DNA of 64,000 bases. Origin: Chroococcopsis sp964623815. Lineage in GTDB: Bacteria > Cyanobacteriota > Cyanobacteriia > Cyanobacteriales > Microcystaceae. The notes below the pieces were generated by a model. The model was not told the origin of the DNA and made no database searches. It saw only the letters and a program-made list of their open reading frames with translations. This document shows positions 1 through 8,146 of the stretch, one piece after another; position 1 is the first letter of the stretch, and each line of letters begins with the position of its first letter. Where the stretch lies: positions 39,514 to 103,513 of the forward strand of contig CAZUVR010000009.1 of the NCBI GenBank assembly GCA_964623815.1, in the 5' to 3' direction. The position numbers and the translations under genes are program-made.

Positions 1-46
1 CGTAAGGCTGCGGCGAAGAATTCACCTCCACATTAGTTGCCCCGTA

Positions 47-820
47 TCAAGCTGCGATCAAAGCTTCACGCCCGTGATGGCGCAATAAATCCATCAACTC
101 ATCGCGGTAATCGTGGAAAACTCCGTGACGCTTGATATGATGGGTGCGATCGGGTAAATCTATCTTGATCTCTTTCCTCACCGTACCGGGGCGGGAACCG
201 AGAGCATAAATCCGATTCGATAAAAACACAGCTTCTTCCACATCGTGGGTGATCATGAACACGGTTATATTAGTTCTCTCCCACAGGTCTAACATAAATT
301 CGTGCATAGATTCTTTAGTATGTACGTCCAGAGCACCGAAAGGTTCATCCATTAGTAAAACCTTAGGCTCAGAAGTTAAAGCCCTGGCAATAGCTACCCG
401 CTGTTTCATGCCTCCAGATAGTTCTTTCGGTAGACACTTAGCGGAATTGGTCAAACCGACAACGCTAAGATAATAACTAGCCTTTTCCCGACGCTCTTTT
501 TTACCCACACCCTGCAACTTCAAACCGAATTCCGTGTTTTCCTGTACCGTCATCCAAGGATAGAGAGTATAGTGTTGAAACACCATCCCCCTATCTGGGC
601 CAGGGCCTGTAATCGCTCTATCATCGATTCTCACTTCTCCAGAACTAGGAGCATCTAACCCAGCAATCTGACGCAGAAGAGTAGATTTACCCGAGCCAGA
701 CGCACCTACTACACAGATGAACTCGCCTTGCTCTATGGTCATATTAATATCTTTCAACACCACTAGAGTCTCATTTTGACGCTGAAATTCTTTATGTAAA
801 TTAATCACTTTCAGATACAT
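47..820 (-). CDS. ABC transporter ATP-binding protein, NitT/TauT type; probable guanidine uptake
   Basis: This 257-residue protein is the ATPase that would power uptake by the permease and binding protein encoded just upstream. It has a Walker A motif (GASGSGKST), the signature LSGGMKQRVAIARAL, Walker B (LLMDEPFGALD) and a switch histidine (MITHDVEEA). Sequence style and length fit the nitrate/taurine/sulfonate (NitT/TauT) family. It is the last recognisable gene of a minus-strand run starting at the guanidine riboswitch at 5.2 kb, and lies 15 bases after the permease. In Synechocystis 6803 the equivalent order (sll1077-sll1082) serves guanidine degradation and import. The guanidine substrate is inferred from this context; the family assignment alone would allow nitrate, taurine or other small molecules. 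The 46 bases beyond its stop show no gene. Confidence 0.88.
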   Translation of the reverse strand: MYLKVINLHKEFQRQNETLVVLKDINMTIEQGEFICVVGASGSGKSTLLRQIAGLDAPSSGEVRIDDRAITGPGPDRGMVFQHYTLYPWMTVQENTEFGLKLQGVGKKERREKASYYLSVVGLTNSAKCLPKELSGGMKQRVAIARALTSEPKVLLMDEPFGALDVHTKESMHEFMLDLWERTNITVFMITHDVEEAVFLSNRIYALGSRPGTVRKEIKIDLPDRTHHIKRHGVFHDYRDELMDLLRHHGREALIAA

Positions 821-835
821 TTTAATACTCCTAAA

Positions 836-1690
836 TTACTTACCAACAGACCAGCGGCAGGAAATCCTTAACAGATATTGAAACAACAGATCGAAACACA
901 ATCCTATAACTCCAACTACGATTAACCCGACAAATATTTCATCCGTGCGGAGAAATCTTCCAGCTACGCTAATACGCCGCCCTAATCCTTCGGTAGCCGC
1001 GATTAACTCCGATACAATGACCAATTGCCAAGCGGCAGCCAAATTGATGCGGCAAGCATCGATAATCCCTGGTAAAACGTGAGGGAATATCACCTGTAAC
1101 AAGGTTTGTAGTCGGTTTCCTCCTAATATGTAGGTAGCTTCGATCAGATCCTTGGGCACGAATTTCACCGTATCCATTACCATTAGAGCGTTAAAGAAGA
1201 AAACGCCGATGAAAATTAGCATTATTTTCGGTTCTTCCCCTATACCCAGATAGAGTATGAGCAGGGGAATGAAAGCGGGAGCGGGCATATAGCGCATCAA
1301 TCCGAAAAGTGGCTCTAAGAGGGCGCGGATACTCGGAAAACTGCCCATTAAAATACCGATCGGGATAGCGAAGAGAGCCGCTAAACTAAATCCTACCCCC
1401 ACCCGCCAGAGGCTGGCTACGGTATCTTTTAGTAGTTCTCCAGTACTCCATAGCCGCCCGAAAGCTTCCATAACCTGACCCGGAGACGGCAGAAATTTAG
1501 GATCTATATTGCCTGCCGTTGTCACCAACCACCAGAGAAACAGCGGTAGAGCGATCGAGGCGATCATCAACCCCCTTCCTAGAGGTTTGGGAATATCTTC
1601 CCCTAACCGCCAAAATACACTTTTTCGTAGACCAGACGAAGAACTCGAAGACGAGTTTTTATTCATAGGAATATTTGTCGGGGATAACAT
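836..1690 (-). CDS. ABC transporter permease, NitT/TauT type; probable guanidine uptake
   Basis: This inner-membrane permease of 284 residues has a charged N-terminal segment (1-40) followed by about six hydrophobic helices. The first begins near residue 42 (IASIALPLFLWWLVTTAG). A cytoplasmic EAA-type loop (ATYILGGNRLQTLLQVIFPH, near residue 190) docks on the ATPase. Size and motif match the BPD_transp_1 fold of SsuC/TauC/NrtB-like permeases. It lies 64 bases after the binding-protein gene and 15 bases before the ATPase gene on the same strand, so the three form one importer. Guanidine as substrate is inferred from the riboswitch and hydrolase upstream. Confidence 0.88.
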   Translation of the reverse strand: MLSPTNIPMNKNSSSSSSSGLRKSVFWRLGEDIPKPLGRGLMIASIALPLFLWWLVTTAGNIDPKFLPSPGQVMEAFGRLWSTGELLKDTVASLWRVGVGFSLAALFAIPIGILMGSFPSIRALLEPLFGLMRYMPAPAFIPLLILYLGIGEEPKIMLIFIGVFFFNALMVMDTVKFVPKDLIEATYILGGNRLQTLLQVIFPHVLPGIIDACRINLAAAWQLVIVSELIAATEGLGRRISVAGRFLRTDEIFVGLIVVGVIGLCFDLLFQYLLRISCRWSVGK

Positions 1691-1754
1691 GGGCGGTACG
1701 ATGACAAATTAAAAATCATTGTAAGAACAATTACATCTTTAATTTGTATAAAAA

Positions 1755-2807
1755 TTAGCTTTTTTGATTCTTCTCGGCGTAGGCTTTTATAAAGCGATCA
1801 TCGAATATTTTGCTAGTATCTGGTATTTCTTTTATTAGATTGACTTGCTTTAAAAAGTCACCTATTTCTTTAGCTGCATAAGGCAAAGAATTCATATCAT
1901 TACCAGGGCTGAAAGCTTTGAGATTATCCTCAATAGTAAAAAGTCTTGTTCCTTCTGCATATTGTGCGTATTCATCTACGCTTACCCCTGCTCTTTTCGC
2001 CATGATCTCGTAACCTCTACTCTGATTATTCTTGATAAAATCTAGAGTAGCGAACCAAGAATCTACCATAGCCTGTACTTGTTCGGGATGCTCATCCACA
2101 AACTTACGGGTAAATACGAGGTGGTCGGATATAGCTCCAGGAAAATCCTTAGAACTGAAAAGAGTTTTACTACCTTGTCTTTTTAAAGCTTGAGTGGTGA
2201 AAGGTGCGAAAACCGCCGTAGCATCTACCTGACCAGCTACAAAAGCGGCGGCAGCTTTCCCGGTTTCTAAAGGTACAATTTGTACATCTTGAGGTGATAA
2301 ACCTGCTTTTTTGATCCCCAAAAGTAGGAGAAAATGATCGACCGTACCCTCTTCGACGGCTACTTTTTTACCCTTGAGATCGGTGACGGAGTTAATACCT
2401 TCCCTGACGATTACCTGATCGTTTCCAGTGGAATTATCGTTAACTAAAACTACTACTTGATCTGCTCCAGCGGCGATAGAACTAATCGTATCATTCAAAG
2501 TTTGGCTGTTGGCATCGATCTGGCCTGCGGCTAGGGTGCTAATAGATTCTAAATAACCGTCAAACCATTTCAAATCTACTGCTACATTATTAGCTTTAAA
2601 TATACCTTCATCTGCCGCTACTTGCCAGGGAAACCAACCAGGCCAGGCGCTAAAACCTAAACGTACACTAACGCCAGATGTGGGAGAAGAGGAGGGGCTA
2701 TTATCCGTAGTGGTTTGTATATTAGAAGCCGGATTTTTACAACCCACAACCAGAGTAATAGTTACGAGAAATAATAGAAAAGATGATATTAGGGAACGTA
2801 ATTTCAT
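1755..2807 (-). CDS. ABC transporter substrate-binding lipoprotein, NitT/TauT (SsuA/THI5-like)
   Basis: This 350-residue solute-binding protein has a lipoprotein signal peptide: a basic N-terminus, a hydrophobic core (LLFLVTITL) and a lipobox VVGC with Cys23. It is therefore probably anchored on the periplasmic face. A Ser/Thr/Pro-rich tether (to about residue 45) precedes a type 2 periplasmic-binding fold opening with VRLGFSAWPGWFPWQVAADEG. That opening is typical of aliphatic-sulfonate/nitrate/taurine binding proteins. It sits between the HypB-like gene and the permease. The ligand cannot be read from the sequence. Context (guanidine-I riboswitch, guanidine hydrolase, Ni chaperones) points to guanidine, as for Synechocystis sll1080-1082. 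Confidence 0.87.
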   Translation of the reverse strand: MKLRSLISSFLLFLVTITLVVGCKNPASNIQTTTDNSPSSSPTSGVSVRLGFSAWPGWFPWQVAADEGIFKANNVAVDLKWFDGYLESISTLAAGQIDANSQTLNDTISSIAAGADQVVVLVNDNSTGNDQVIVREGINSVTDLKGKKVAVEEGTVDHFLLLLGIKKAGLSPQDVQIVPLETGKAAAAFVAGQVDATAVFAPFTTQALKRQGSKTLFSSKDFPGAISDHLVFTRKFVDEHPEQVQAMVDSWFATLDFIKNNQSRGYEIMAKRAGVSVDEYAQYAEGTRLFTIEDNLKAFSPGNDMNSLPYAAKEIGDFLKQVNLIKEIPDTSKIFDDRFIKAYAEKNQKS

Positions 2808-2871
2808 TTCGTTTAGATATTAACTTCTACAAGACTTTTTCAATTGTTCGGCTAGATAAATTAGCTTTTAT

Positions 2872-3561
2872 TTACCCGCGACTCCCGATTCCTGCCCTAA
2901 CTTGCTCGGCAATCCATTGGAACCATGTATCTAAACCTTCGCCGGTTTTAGCAGATAGGGGAATAATCGTGACACTGGGGTTGATTTGGCGTATATTATC
3001 CTTGAGTCGATCGATCTCTACATCTACATAGGGAGCGAGGTCGGTTTTAGTAATCAGTAAGCAGTCAGCCTCTTGAAACATGATCGGATATTTGAGGGGC
3101 TTGTCTTCTCCTTCGGCTACACTTAAAAGGGCTATTTTGTAATGTTCTCCCACTTCAAACTCAGCAGGACAAACTAGATTACCCACGTTTTCCACTAAGA
3201 CTAAATCGAAGTCCGAGGGATTATATTCGTGTTCGAGGCGATGAATTCCCCCCGCTACCATCTTAGAATCGAGATGACACGAGCGCCCGGTATTGATAGC
3301 GATAACCGGTACTCCATAACGGCGTAATCTTTCCGCATCAAGTTCTGTGGTCATATCCCCCTCGATCACTGCTATTTTATAGCGATCGCTCAAGGCCTCT
3401 AATGTCTTTTCTAAGAGTGCCGTTTTTCCAGCGCCAGGGCTACTCATCAGGTTAAAACAGATAATACCCCACTCGTCGAAGTGCGATCGATTATGGTCAG
3501 CGCCTTTCTGATTGGCATCGAGCAGGTTTACCCCTAGGGCTACGTCAAAGGTTTGGTGCAT
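2872..3561 (-). CDS. HypB-like Ni-binding GTPase dedicated to guanidine hydrolase
   Basis: This G3E-family GTPase of 229 residues resembles hydrogenase accessory protein HypB. A P-loop SSPGAGKT lies near residues 40-47. The stretch GDMTTELDAERLRRYGVPV and the motif INTGRSCHLD carry the metal-site Cys-His of HypB. NKxD is replaced by TKTD (LLITKTDLAPY). The N-terminal His-rich extension of many HypB proteins is absent. I place the start at the ATG at 3561, which has the ribosome site GAGGAAG; the in-frame TTG six codons upstream lacks one. The start overlaps the end of the HypA-like gene by 17 bases, implying translational coupling. No hydrogenase gene is nearby. The described role of such paralogs is loading Ni into the guanidine hydrolase encoded upstream. 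Confidence 0.88.
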   Translation of the reverse strand: MHQTFDVALGVNLLDANQKGADHNRSHFDEWGIICFNLMSSPGAGKTALLEKTLEALSDRYKIAVIEGDMTTELDAERLRRYGVPVIAINTGRSCHLDSKMVAGGIHRLEHEYNPSDFDLVLVENVGNLVCPAEFEVGEHYKIALLSVAEGEDKPLKYPIMFQEADCLLITKTDLAPYVDVEIDRLKDNIRQINPSVTIIPLSAKTGEGLDTWFQWIAEQVRAGIGSRG

Positions 3562-3913
3562 CTTCTTCCTCGTATTCAATATAATCTATTTTCAATTCTC
3601 GACCAGAGCGAATGTCTTCCATCGGCCCCCGACAATCAGGACAACTATACATAAGACCGATCTGAGGGCTGTATTCTCGCTGGCAGTTATGACAGAAAGC
3701 AATCAGAGGAGTCTCTTTTATGATTAATTTCGCCCCAGCCAAAAAAGTATCTTGCGTCTCTACCTCGAAGGCGAAGAGAAGGCTATCCGGTTCTACCGAT
3801 GTGAACTTGCCTACGATTAGATGTACCGCTGAGATTTTCGGCCCTTTTTCTTGCGATTCCCACCATTGCTGGACGGTTTGAATCAACGCCTTAGTCATAT
3901 CGACTTCGTGCAT
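3545..3913 (-). CDS. HypA-like Ni metallochaperone dedicated to guanidine hydrolase
   Basis: This 122-residue HypA/HybF-family protein begins MHEVD. The N-terminal Met-His-Glu is the Ni ligand set of the family. A Zn ribbon follows with two CxxC pairs (CHNC near residue 74 and CPDC near residue 93). It starts one base after the stop of the hydrolase gene and overlaps the HypB-like gene at its end, so hydrolase, HypA-like and HypB-like proteins should be made together. In cyanobacteria with this layout the pair activates the Ni-dependent guanidine hydrolase. A role in hydrogenase maturation cannot be excluded from sequence but finds no support nearby. Confidence 0.88.
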   Translation of the reverse strand: MHEVDMTKALIQTVQQWWESQEKGPKISAVHLIVGKFTSVEPDSLLFAFEVETQDTFLAGAKLIIKETPLIAFCHNCQREYSPQIGLMYSCPDCRGPMEDIRSGRELKIDYIEYEEEDAPNL

Positions 3914-3914
3914 A

Positions 3915-5090
3915 TTAAATCCAGTACTCTTGTTCTTGGGATGCGATCGGATTTATATAGTGGGGCTTTTCTTTCTTGGGCAACTGTCCAGATAGAACCA
4001 GGTGCGCCATCGTATCACATATAACACGAGTGGCCATCAGAGATGTAATATCACTGATGTCGTAGGGCGGCGACACTTCCACCACTTCCAGCCCGGCTAT
4101 CGGGGCTTTCTGTACGATTTTACCCAGTAGGTATAGGGCTTCTCGGGGTAGTAATCCGCCCGGTTCGGGCCAGCCGGTGCCGGGGACGAATCCAGCATCG
4201 ATACAATCAATATCGAAGCTGATCCAAACACAATCAGTTCCGTCTAAAGCCCTTTCTAAAGCAAAATCCACCGCAGCATCGAGGCCCATTTCGGTGATGT
4301 CGGTGACGGTGAGGATATTAGTGGCTCTTTCCCGGCACACTTTCACACCCTGACGGGGAACCTGCCAGCCACCGATACCCAACTGTACGAGGTTTTTAGC
4401 CGGAGCATTCTTGATGTTAGTGGCGTGGAACCAAGGACAGGTGTGCATTCTCTCATCTAAATCGGTTTCTTGAGTGTCCACGTGACGATCGAAGTGGATG
4501 ATACCGATTTTCTTATCCCCCAGGTGCCGACATACGCCTCTGACGGTGGGAAAGCCGATCGAATGATCGCCGCCTAATAAAATAGGAAAAGCGCCGGAGC
4601 TGAATACGTGGGCCACACCCTTAGAAATTTGGTCAAAAGATTTCTCGTTATTGGCGGGAATGGTAAATATATCCCCTACATCACAGAGAGTAATTTGCTC
4701 TCGTAAATCGATACCGAGTTCAAAATTATAGGGAGTGTAGAGGGCGGAAATGCGACGGATACCCTGGGGGCCGAAACGGGTACCGGGGCGGTAGGTTGTT
4801 CCCGAGTCGTGGGGAATTCCCACTATCGCCACATCATATTCACCCACCCGCCTTACATCTTCTAAATAGGGAGCTTTCAGAAAGGTGTTAATTCCAGCGT
4901 AGTGAGGCAATTCACCCCGCGAAAAGGTTGGGATAGAACGATCGTTTATACTTGCTGCCGCTTCTAACCCGTATTCTAAACCTTGGTTTACTTCCTGTTG
5001 CCACCCGGTTAGGGGTAATCTCGCCTCTTTTTCCAAAGCTTCTTGAGCTTGACTTTGGCGGGGGTTTTCAAACAATGGTTCTTGAGTCAT
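3915..5090 (-). CDS. gdmH: Ni-dependent guanidine hydrolase (arginase/ureohydrolase family)
   Basis: This 391-residue ureohydrolase is predicted to split guanidine into urea and ammonia. Arginase-fold metal motifs are present in order: GGDHSIG near residue 173, HFDRHVD near 200, and SFDIDCID near 290, supplying the His and Asp ligands of a binuclear metal site. The N-terminus is extended by about 70 residues compared with agmatinases. HFDRHVDTQ with Arg replaces the common HFDAHxD of agmatinase. Downstream HypA/HypB-like chaperones and an upstream guanidine-I riboswitch match Synechocystis sll1077, which has been shown to be a Ni-dependent guanidine hydrolase. Older annotation would call this agmatinase or SpeB; the context argues against that. 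Expression is probably induced by guanidine through the leader at 5161-5263. Confidence 0.9.
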   Translation of the reverse strand: MTQEPLFENPRQSQAQEALEKEARLPLTGWQQEVNQGLEYGLEAAASINDRSIPTFSRGELPHYAGINTFLKAPYLEDVRRVGEYDVAIVGIPHDSGTTYRPGTRFGPQGIRRISALYTPYNFELGIDLREQITLCDVGDIFTIPANNEKSFDQISKGVAHVFSSGAFPILLGGDHSIGFPTVRGVCRHLGDKKIGIIHFDRHVDTQETDLDERMHTCPWFHATNIKNAPAKNLVQLGIGGWQVPRQGVKVCRERATNILTVTDITEMGLDAAVDFALERALDGTDCVWISFDIDCIDAGFVPGTGWPEPGGLLPREALYLLGKIVQKAPIAGLEVVEVSPPYDISDITSLMATRVICDTMAHLVLSGQLPKKEKPHYINPIASQEQEYWI

Positions 5091-5118
5091 ATTCTTCGGT
5101 TAGGGAATCAAAATAATT

Positions 5119-5178
5119 AGAGAAAAGCCCCAGGAAATACTCTCGATCATAAGACCGATTTCTCTCCCGGGCTTCTCT
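5119..5178 (-). terminator. Probable riboswitch expression platform: terminator overlapping aptamer 3' end
   Basis: On the minus strand, AGAGAAGCCC (5169-5178), which is part of the aptamer 3' domain, can pair with GGGGCTTTTCTCT (5119-5131), giving about ten pairs with a two-base bulge. The next bases are AATTATTTTGATT, a weak U-rich tract. Guanidine binding would hold the first arm inside the aptamer and prevent the hairpin, which fits an ON switch acting on transcription. The pairing is seen directly; the switching mechanism is inferred. Confidence 0.55.
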
Positions 5179-5263
5179 CCCGCCGTGTAGCTAGTAGATT
5201 TATTTACTAGCCTGTCTCTCTCGAACCAGCATTAGCCTTGACTAACCGGAACCCTAGAGACAC
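5161..5263 (-). promoter_or_regulatory. Guanidine-I (ykkC) riboswitch aptamer
   Basis: Read on the minus strand, the leader of the hydrolase gene holds the conserved guanidine-I elements in order. First comes CTAGGGTTCCG, then a variable arm (GGTTAGTCAAGGCTAATGC), then TGGTTCGAGAGA. An AT-rich hairpin follows (CTAGTAAATAAATCTACTAG), then ACACGGCGGGA and AGAAGCCCGGGAGA. The outer stem pairs TGTCTCT with AGAGACA. This class binds guanidinium and controls guanidine export, carboxylase or hydrolase genes. The aptamer ends about 70 bases before the start codon, leaving room for an expression platform. Confidence 0.93.
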
Positions 5264-5313
5264 TTGATTTTTAAATATTAAGTTTTATCTGGACTTATGA
5301 AAAATGTTATTTA

Positions 5314-5359
5314 CAAGGGCTTAATTGCATTAAACAATAACAGCGCACTAAAACCCTTG
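5314..5359. repeat. Imperfect inverted repeat upstream of the guanidine riboswitch
   Basis: CAAGGGCTTAATTGC (5314-5328) and GCACTAAAACCCTTG (5345-5359) are inverted arms with about 12 of 15 pairs and a 16-base loop. They lie 50 to 100 bases before the riboswitch, in the promoter zone of the operon. An operator, or a terminator arriving from outside, are both possible. I recognise no known regulator box. Confidence 0.35.
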
Positions 5360-5408
5360 CGGTATAAAAAATAACAAATAACTAATTTAGGCGCATCTGT
5401 AATAATAA

Positions 5409-5638
5409 CTAACCTGAGTTAGGGATAAGACTTACTAGTGAGGAGGGGAATTGGTTTTCAGGAGTCGGGAGTTCGGGATTCTTAATCCTGATTCCGCGCC
5501 TCCTAACCCCCCTTAAAAAAGATTCTTTAACCAGGAGATATATTAATTAACTTCTAATCCCCAATTCCGAACTGAGCGGCGCACTCCGAACCGAGCGGCG
5601 CGATGAGCGAACAATTCCTTAACCCAAACTGACGTTAA
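5409..5638. mobile_element. MITE-like element, copy 1 of a 230-bp family
   Basis: This 230-bp segment between the guanidine operon and cutA has ends matching those of the 232-bp segment at 42531-42762. The left end is AACCTGAGTTAGGGATAAG and the right end is TTAACCCAAACTGACGTTAA. The right end reversed (TTAACGTCAGTTTGGGTTAA) resembles the left end, so the ends are imperfect terminal inverted repeats. The interior has no coding frame. It contains two GAGCGGCGC motifs and GGAGTCGGGAG-type low-complexity tracts. This fits a non-autonomous transposon relic. The remaining stretch 5264-5408 holds only the operon promoter zone. Confidence 0.6.
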
Positions 5639-5672
5639 AATAATTTAAACGATCGAATAGTTAGCGAATCCG

Positions 5673-6017
5673 ATGAAACTCTATTATGTAACGCTAAATA
5701 CAGATGAGGAGGCCCGGAAAATCAGCCGCGCATTATTAGAAAAAAAACTAGCCGTCTGCGTTAATTGGTTTCCGATTACTTGTGCTTATAGCTGGCAAGA
5801 TAAAATTACCGAAGAACCGGAAATCGTTCTCATCATTAAAACCGGGGAGGGTTATCGAGAGAAGATTGAAAAAGTTATCCGCGAGCATATTGCCTACACC
5901 AATTTCATCGCTGAGATAACTCCCACAGGTATCAATGACGGGTTTTCCGATTGGTTAAACGGGGTCGTTCCCGTTATTGCTATCGATAAAGAAAATCCCC
6001 CCTCTATTAAAAATTAA
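5673..6017 (+). CDS. cutA: Divalent-cation tolerance protein CutA
   Basis: This 114-residue protein spans the whole CutA1 family fold (ferredoxin-like, normally a homotrimer). Family marks are the opening YYVTLNTDEEARKISRALLEKKLAVCVNWFP, WQDKITEEPEIVLIIKT, and the C-terminal region around YTNFIAEI. CutA was linked to copper tolerance in E. coli, but its molecular role remains uncertain; a signalling or stability function is possible. It stands alone on the plus strand, facing the transketolase gene with 40 bases between the stops. Confidence 0.92.
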   Translation: MKLYYVTLNTDEEARKISRALLEKKLAVCVNWFPITCAYSWQDKITEEPEIVLIIKTGEGYREKIEKVIREHIAYTNFIAEITPTGINDGFSDWLNGVVPVIAIDKENPPSIKN

Positions 6018-6057
6018 CAAGGGAGGACGCAAGGGGGTTATATTTCCCGAACAGGGA

Positions 6058-8064
6058 CTAACCTAGTAGAGCTTTAGCTTTAGCTACCACGTTATCGACT
6101 GTAAAGCCGAATTTTTCTAACACGACATTACCAGGAGCGGAAGCACCGAAAGTATCTACACCTAAGACATCGCCCTCATCGGTAACGTAACGGCACCAGC
6201 CCATAGTCGAACCTGCTTCAACGGCGAGACGCTTCCTGACGGATTTTGGGAACACTGATTCTTTGTACTCGGGGGATTGTTCCTCGAATAGTTCCCAACA
6301 GGGCATAGAAACGACGCGCACTTTCACGCCCTCGCCCCTCAATACCTCGGCTGCCGAAGCACAGAGGCTCAATTCACCGCCAGTACCGATGAGAATTACA
6401 TCGGGAGTGCCTTCGCTATCGCTGATAATGTAAGCGCCTTTAGCCACATCATCGATAGAAGTACCGCTTAAGTTGGGTAGATTTTGACGGGATAAGGCGA
6501 GGAGGGTGGGACGATGACGCTCGCTGATAGCCACTTTATAAGCTCCCGAAGTTTCGTTACCGTCGCCAGGACGAATTACTAAAAGATCAGGTATCAGGCG
6601 TAAAGAGGCGACGTGTTCCACTGGTTGGTGAGTCGGGCCGTCTTCCCCTAAAGCGATCGAATCGTGAGTCATCACCCAGATTACCTGTGCTTCCGAGAGG
6701 GCTGATAGACGGATCGAGTTCCGCATATAATCGGTGAACACGAGGAAGGTGGCACCGTAAGGAATTAGCCCGGTTTTGTGGAGGGCGATACCGTTACAGA
6801 TGGCTCCCATTGCGTGTTCTCTCACGCCGAAATGCACGTTACGCTCAGCGTAGTCGCCTTTCTGGAAACTACCAGTACCTTTTAATTCGGTGTAGTTGGA
6901 GTGGGTTAAGTCAGCAGAGCCGCCCAGTAAACCAGGGATGACGGGGGCGAGGGCGTTGAGGCAGATTTCCGAGTGTTTTCTTGATGCCAGGGCTTTATCT
7001 TCGGGTTTGTATTGGGGTAATGCTTTATCCCAGCCATCGGGTAATTTGCCCGTGATTAGGCCTTCTAATACGGTAGCCTCATCCGCGTATTTAGATTTGT
7101 ACTCTTCCCATTGGGCGTTCCATTCCTGCTCGGCTTTAGCACCTCTATCCACTGCTTTACGGAAGTGGTCGAGGACATCTTTGGGGATTTCAAAGGGAGG
7201 ATATTCCCAGCCTAAATTTTGCCGAGTTAGTTCGATTTCTTGCGCTCCCAAAGCCGCACCATGTACGTCAGCGGTGTTGGATTTATTGGGTGAGCCGTAA
7301 CCGATCGTCGTGGTAACTTTGATCATCGATGGTTTATCAGTGACTGCTTTCGCCGCTTCGATCGCTTTGGCTATGGCTTCTAAATCGGTATTACCGTTCT
7401 CTACGTGTTGAACGTGCCAGCCGTAGGCCTCAAAACGCTTGCTCACATCTTCAGTGAAGGCTATATCGGTAGAGCCATCGATGGAAATATGGTTATCGTC
7501 GTATAGGGCGATCAATTTACCCAATCCCCAGTGACCGGCTAAAGAGCAGGCTTCTCCGGAAATTCCTTCCATATTACAACCGTCACCCAAGATCACATAG
7601 GTATAGTGGTCGATCAATTGGTTGTCCGGCTTATTGAAACGGGCTGCTAAATGGGCTTCAGCTGCGGCTAAACCTACAGCGTTGGCGATGCCTTGTCCGA
7701 GGGGGCCTGTAGTTACTTCTACGCCTGGGGTGACGAAATTCTCAGGGTGTCCGGGGGTTTTGGATTTCCACTGACGAAACTGCTTAATCTCTTCGATCGG
7801 TACGCTATCGTAACCGGCGAGATACATCAAAGCGTACTGTAGCATACATCCGTGACCGGCGGAGAGAACGAAACGATCTCTATTGACCCAGTTGGGATTT
7901 TTGGGGTTAACCCTTAAGAATTTATCCCAGAGGACGAAGGCCATAGGAGCCGCCCCCATTGGTAAACCCGGGTGTCCCGATTTCGCTTTTTCTACCGCGT
8001 CAATAGCGAGAAAACGGATGGAATTTATACAAAGTTCTTCGAGGGATTGGCTAGCAACTACCAT
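6058..8064 (-). CDS. tkt: Transketolase
   Basis: This 668-residue, thiamine-diphosphate-dependent enzyme of the Calvin cycle and the pentose phosphate pathway transfers two-carbon ketol units. The N-terminal pyrophosphate domain carries the family start (AIDAVEKAKSGHPGLPMGAAP) and the ThDP motif GDGCNMEG. The middle pyrimidine domain has FGVREHAMGAICNG with the catalytic Glu, and THDSIALGEDGPTHQP. A C-terminal domain completes the usual length of about 665. It follows fabF on the same strand after 82 bases, so the acpP-fabF-tkt order could be one transcript with possible internal promoters. Confidence 0.97.
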   Translation of the reverse strand: MVVASQSLEELCINSIRFLAIDAVEKAKSGHPGLPMGAAPMAFVLWDKFLRVNPKNPNWVNRDRFVLSAGHGCMLQYALMYLAGYDSVPIEEIKQFRQWKSKTPGHPENFVTPGVEVTTGPLGQGIANAVGLAAAEAHLAARFNKPDNQLIDHYTYVILGDGCNMEGISGEACSLAGHWGLGKLIALYDDNHISIDGSTDIAFTEDVSKRFEAYGWHVQHVENGNTDLEAIAKAIEAAKAVTDKPSMIKVTTTIGYGSPNKSNTADVHGAALGAQEIELTRQNLGWEYPPFEIPKDVLDHFRKAVDRGAKAEQEWNAQWEEYKSKYADEATVLEGLITGKLPDGWDKALPQYKPEDKALASRKHSEICLNALAPVIPGLLGGSADLTHSNYTELKGTGSFQKGDYAERNVHFGVREHAMGAICNGIALHKTGLIPYGATFLVFTDYMRNSIRLSALSEAQVIWVMTHDSIALGEDGPTHQPVEHVASLRLIPDLLVIRPGDGNETSGAYKVAISERHRPTLLALSRQNLPNLSGTSIDDVAKGAYIISDSEGTPDVILIGTGGELSLCASAAEVLRGEGVKVRVVSMPCWELFEEQSPEYKESVFPKSVRKRLAVEAGSTMGWCRYVTDEGDVLGVDTFGASAPGNVVLEKFGFTVDNVVAKAKALLG

Positions 8065-8146
8065 ATTTTTTCTCTTTAATGGCTTACGATAAATTGATTG
8101 AGGAATGAGCGCAATGATCCAAGGGTACTATCCTTGTTACCTTTAC

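Noticed and set aside
2872..3913. Hydrogenase maturation genes hypA/hypB
   Set aside because: No hydrogenase or other hyp gene is nearby and the genes are translationally coupled to the Ni-dependent hydrolase.
3915..5090. Agmatinase (SpeB) call for the ureohydrolase
   Set aside because: The guanidine-I riboswitch, the HypA/HypB-like chaperones and the Arg in HFDRHVD fit guanidine hydrolase better.
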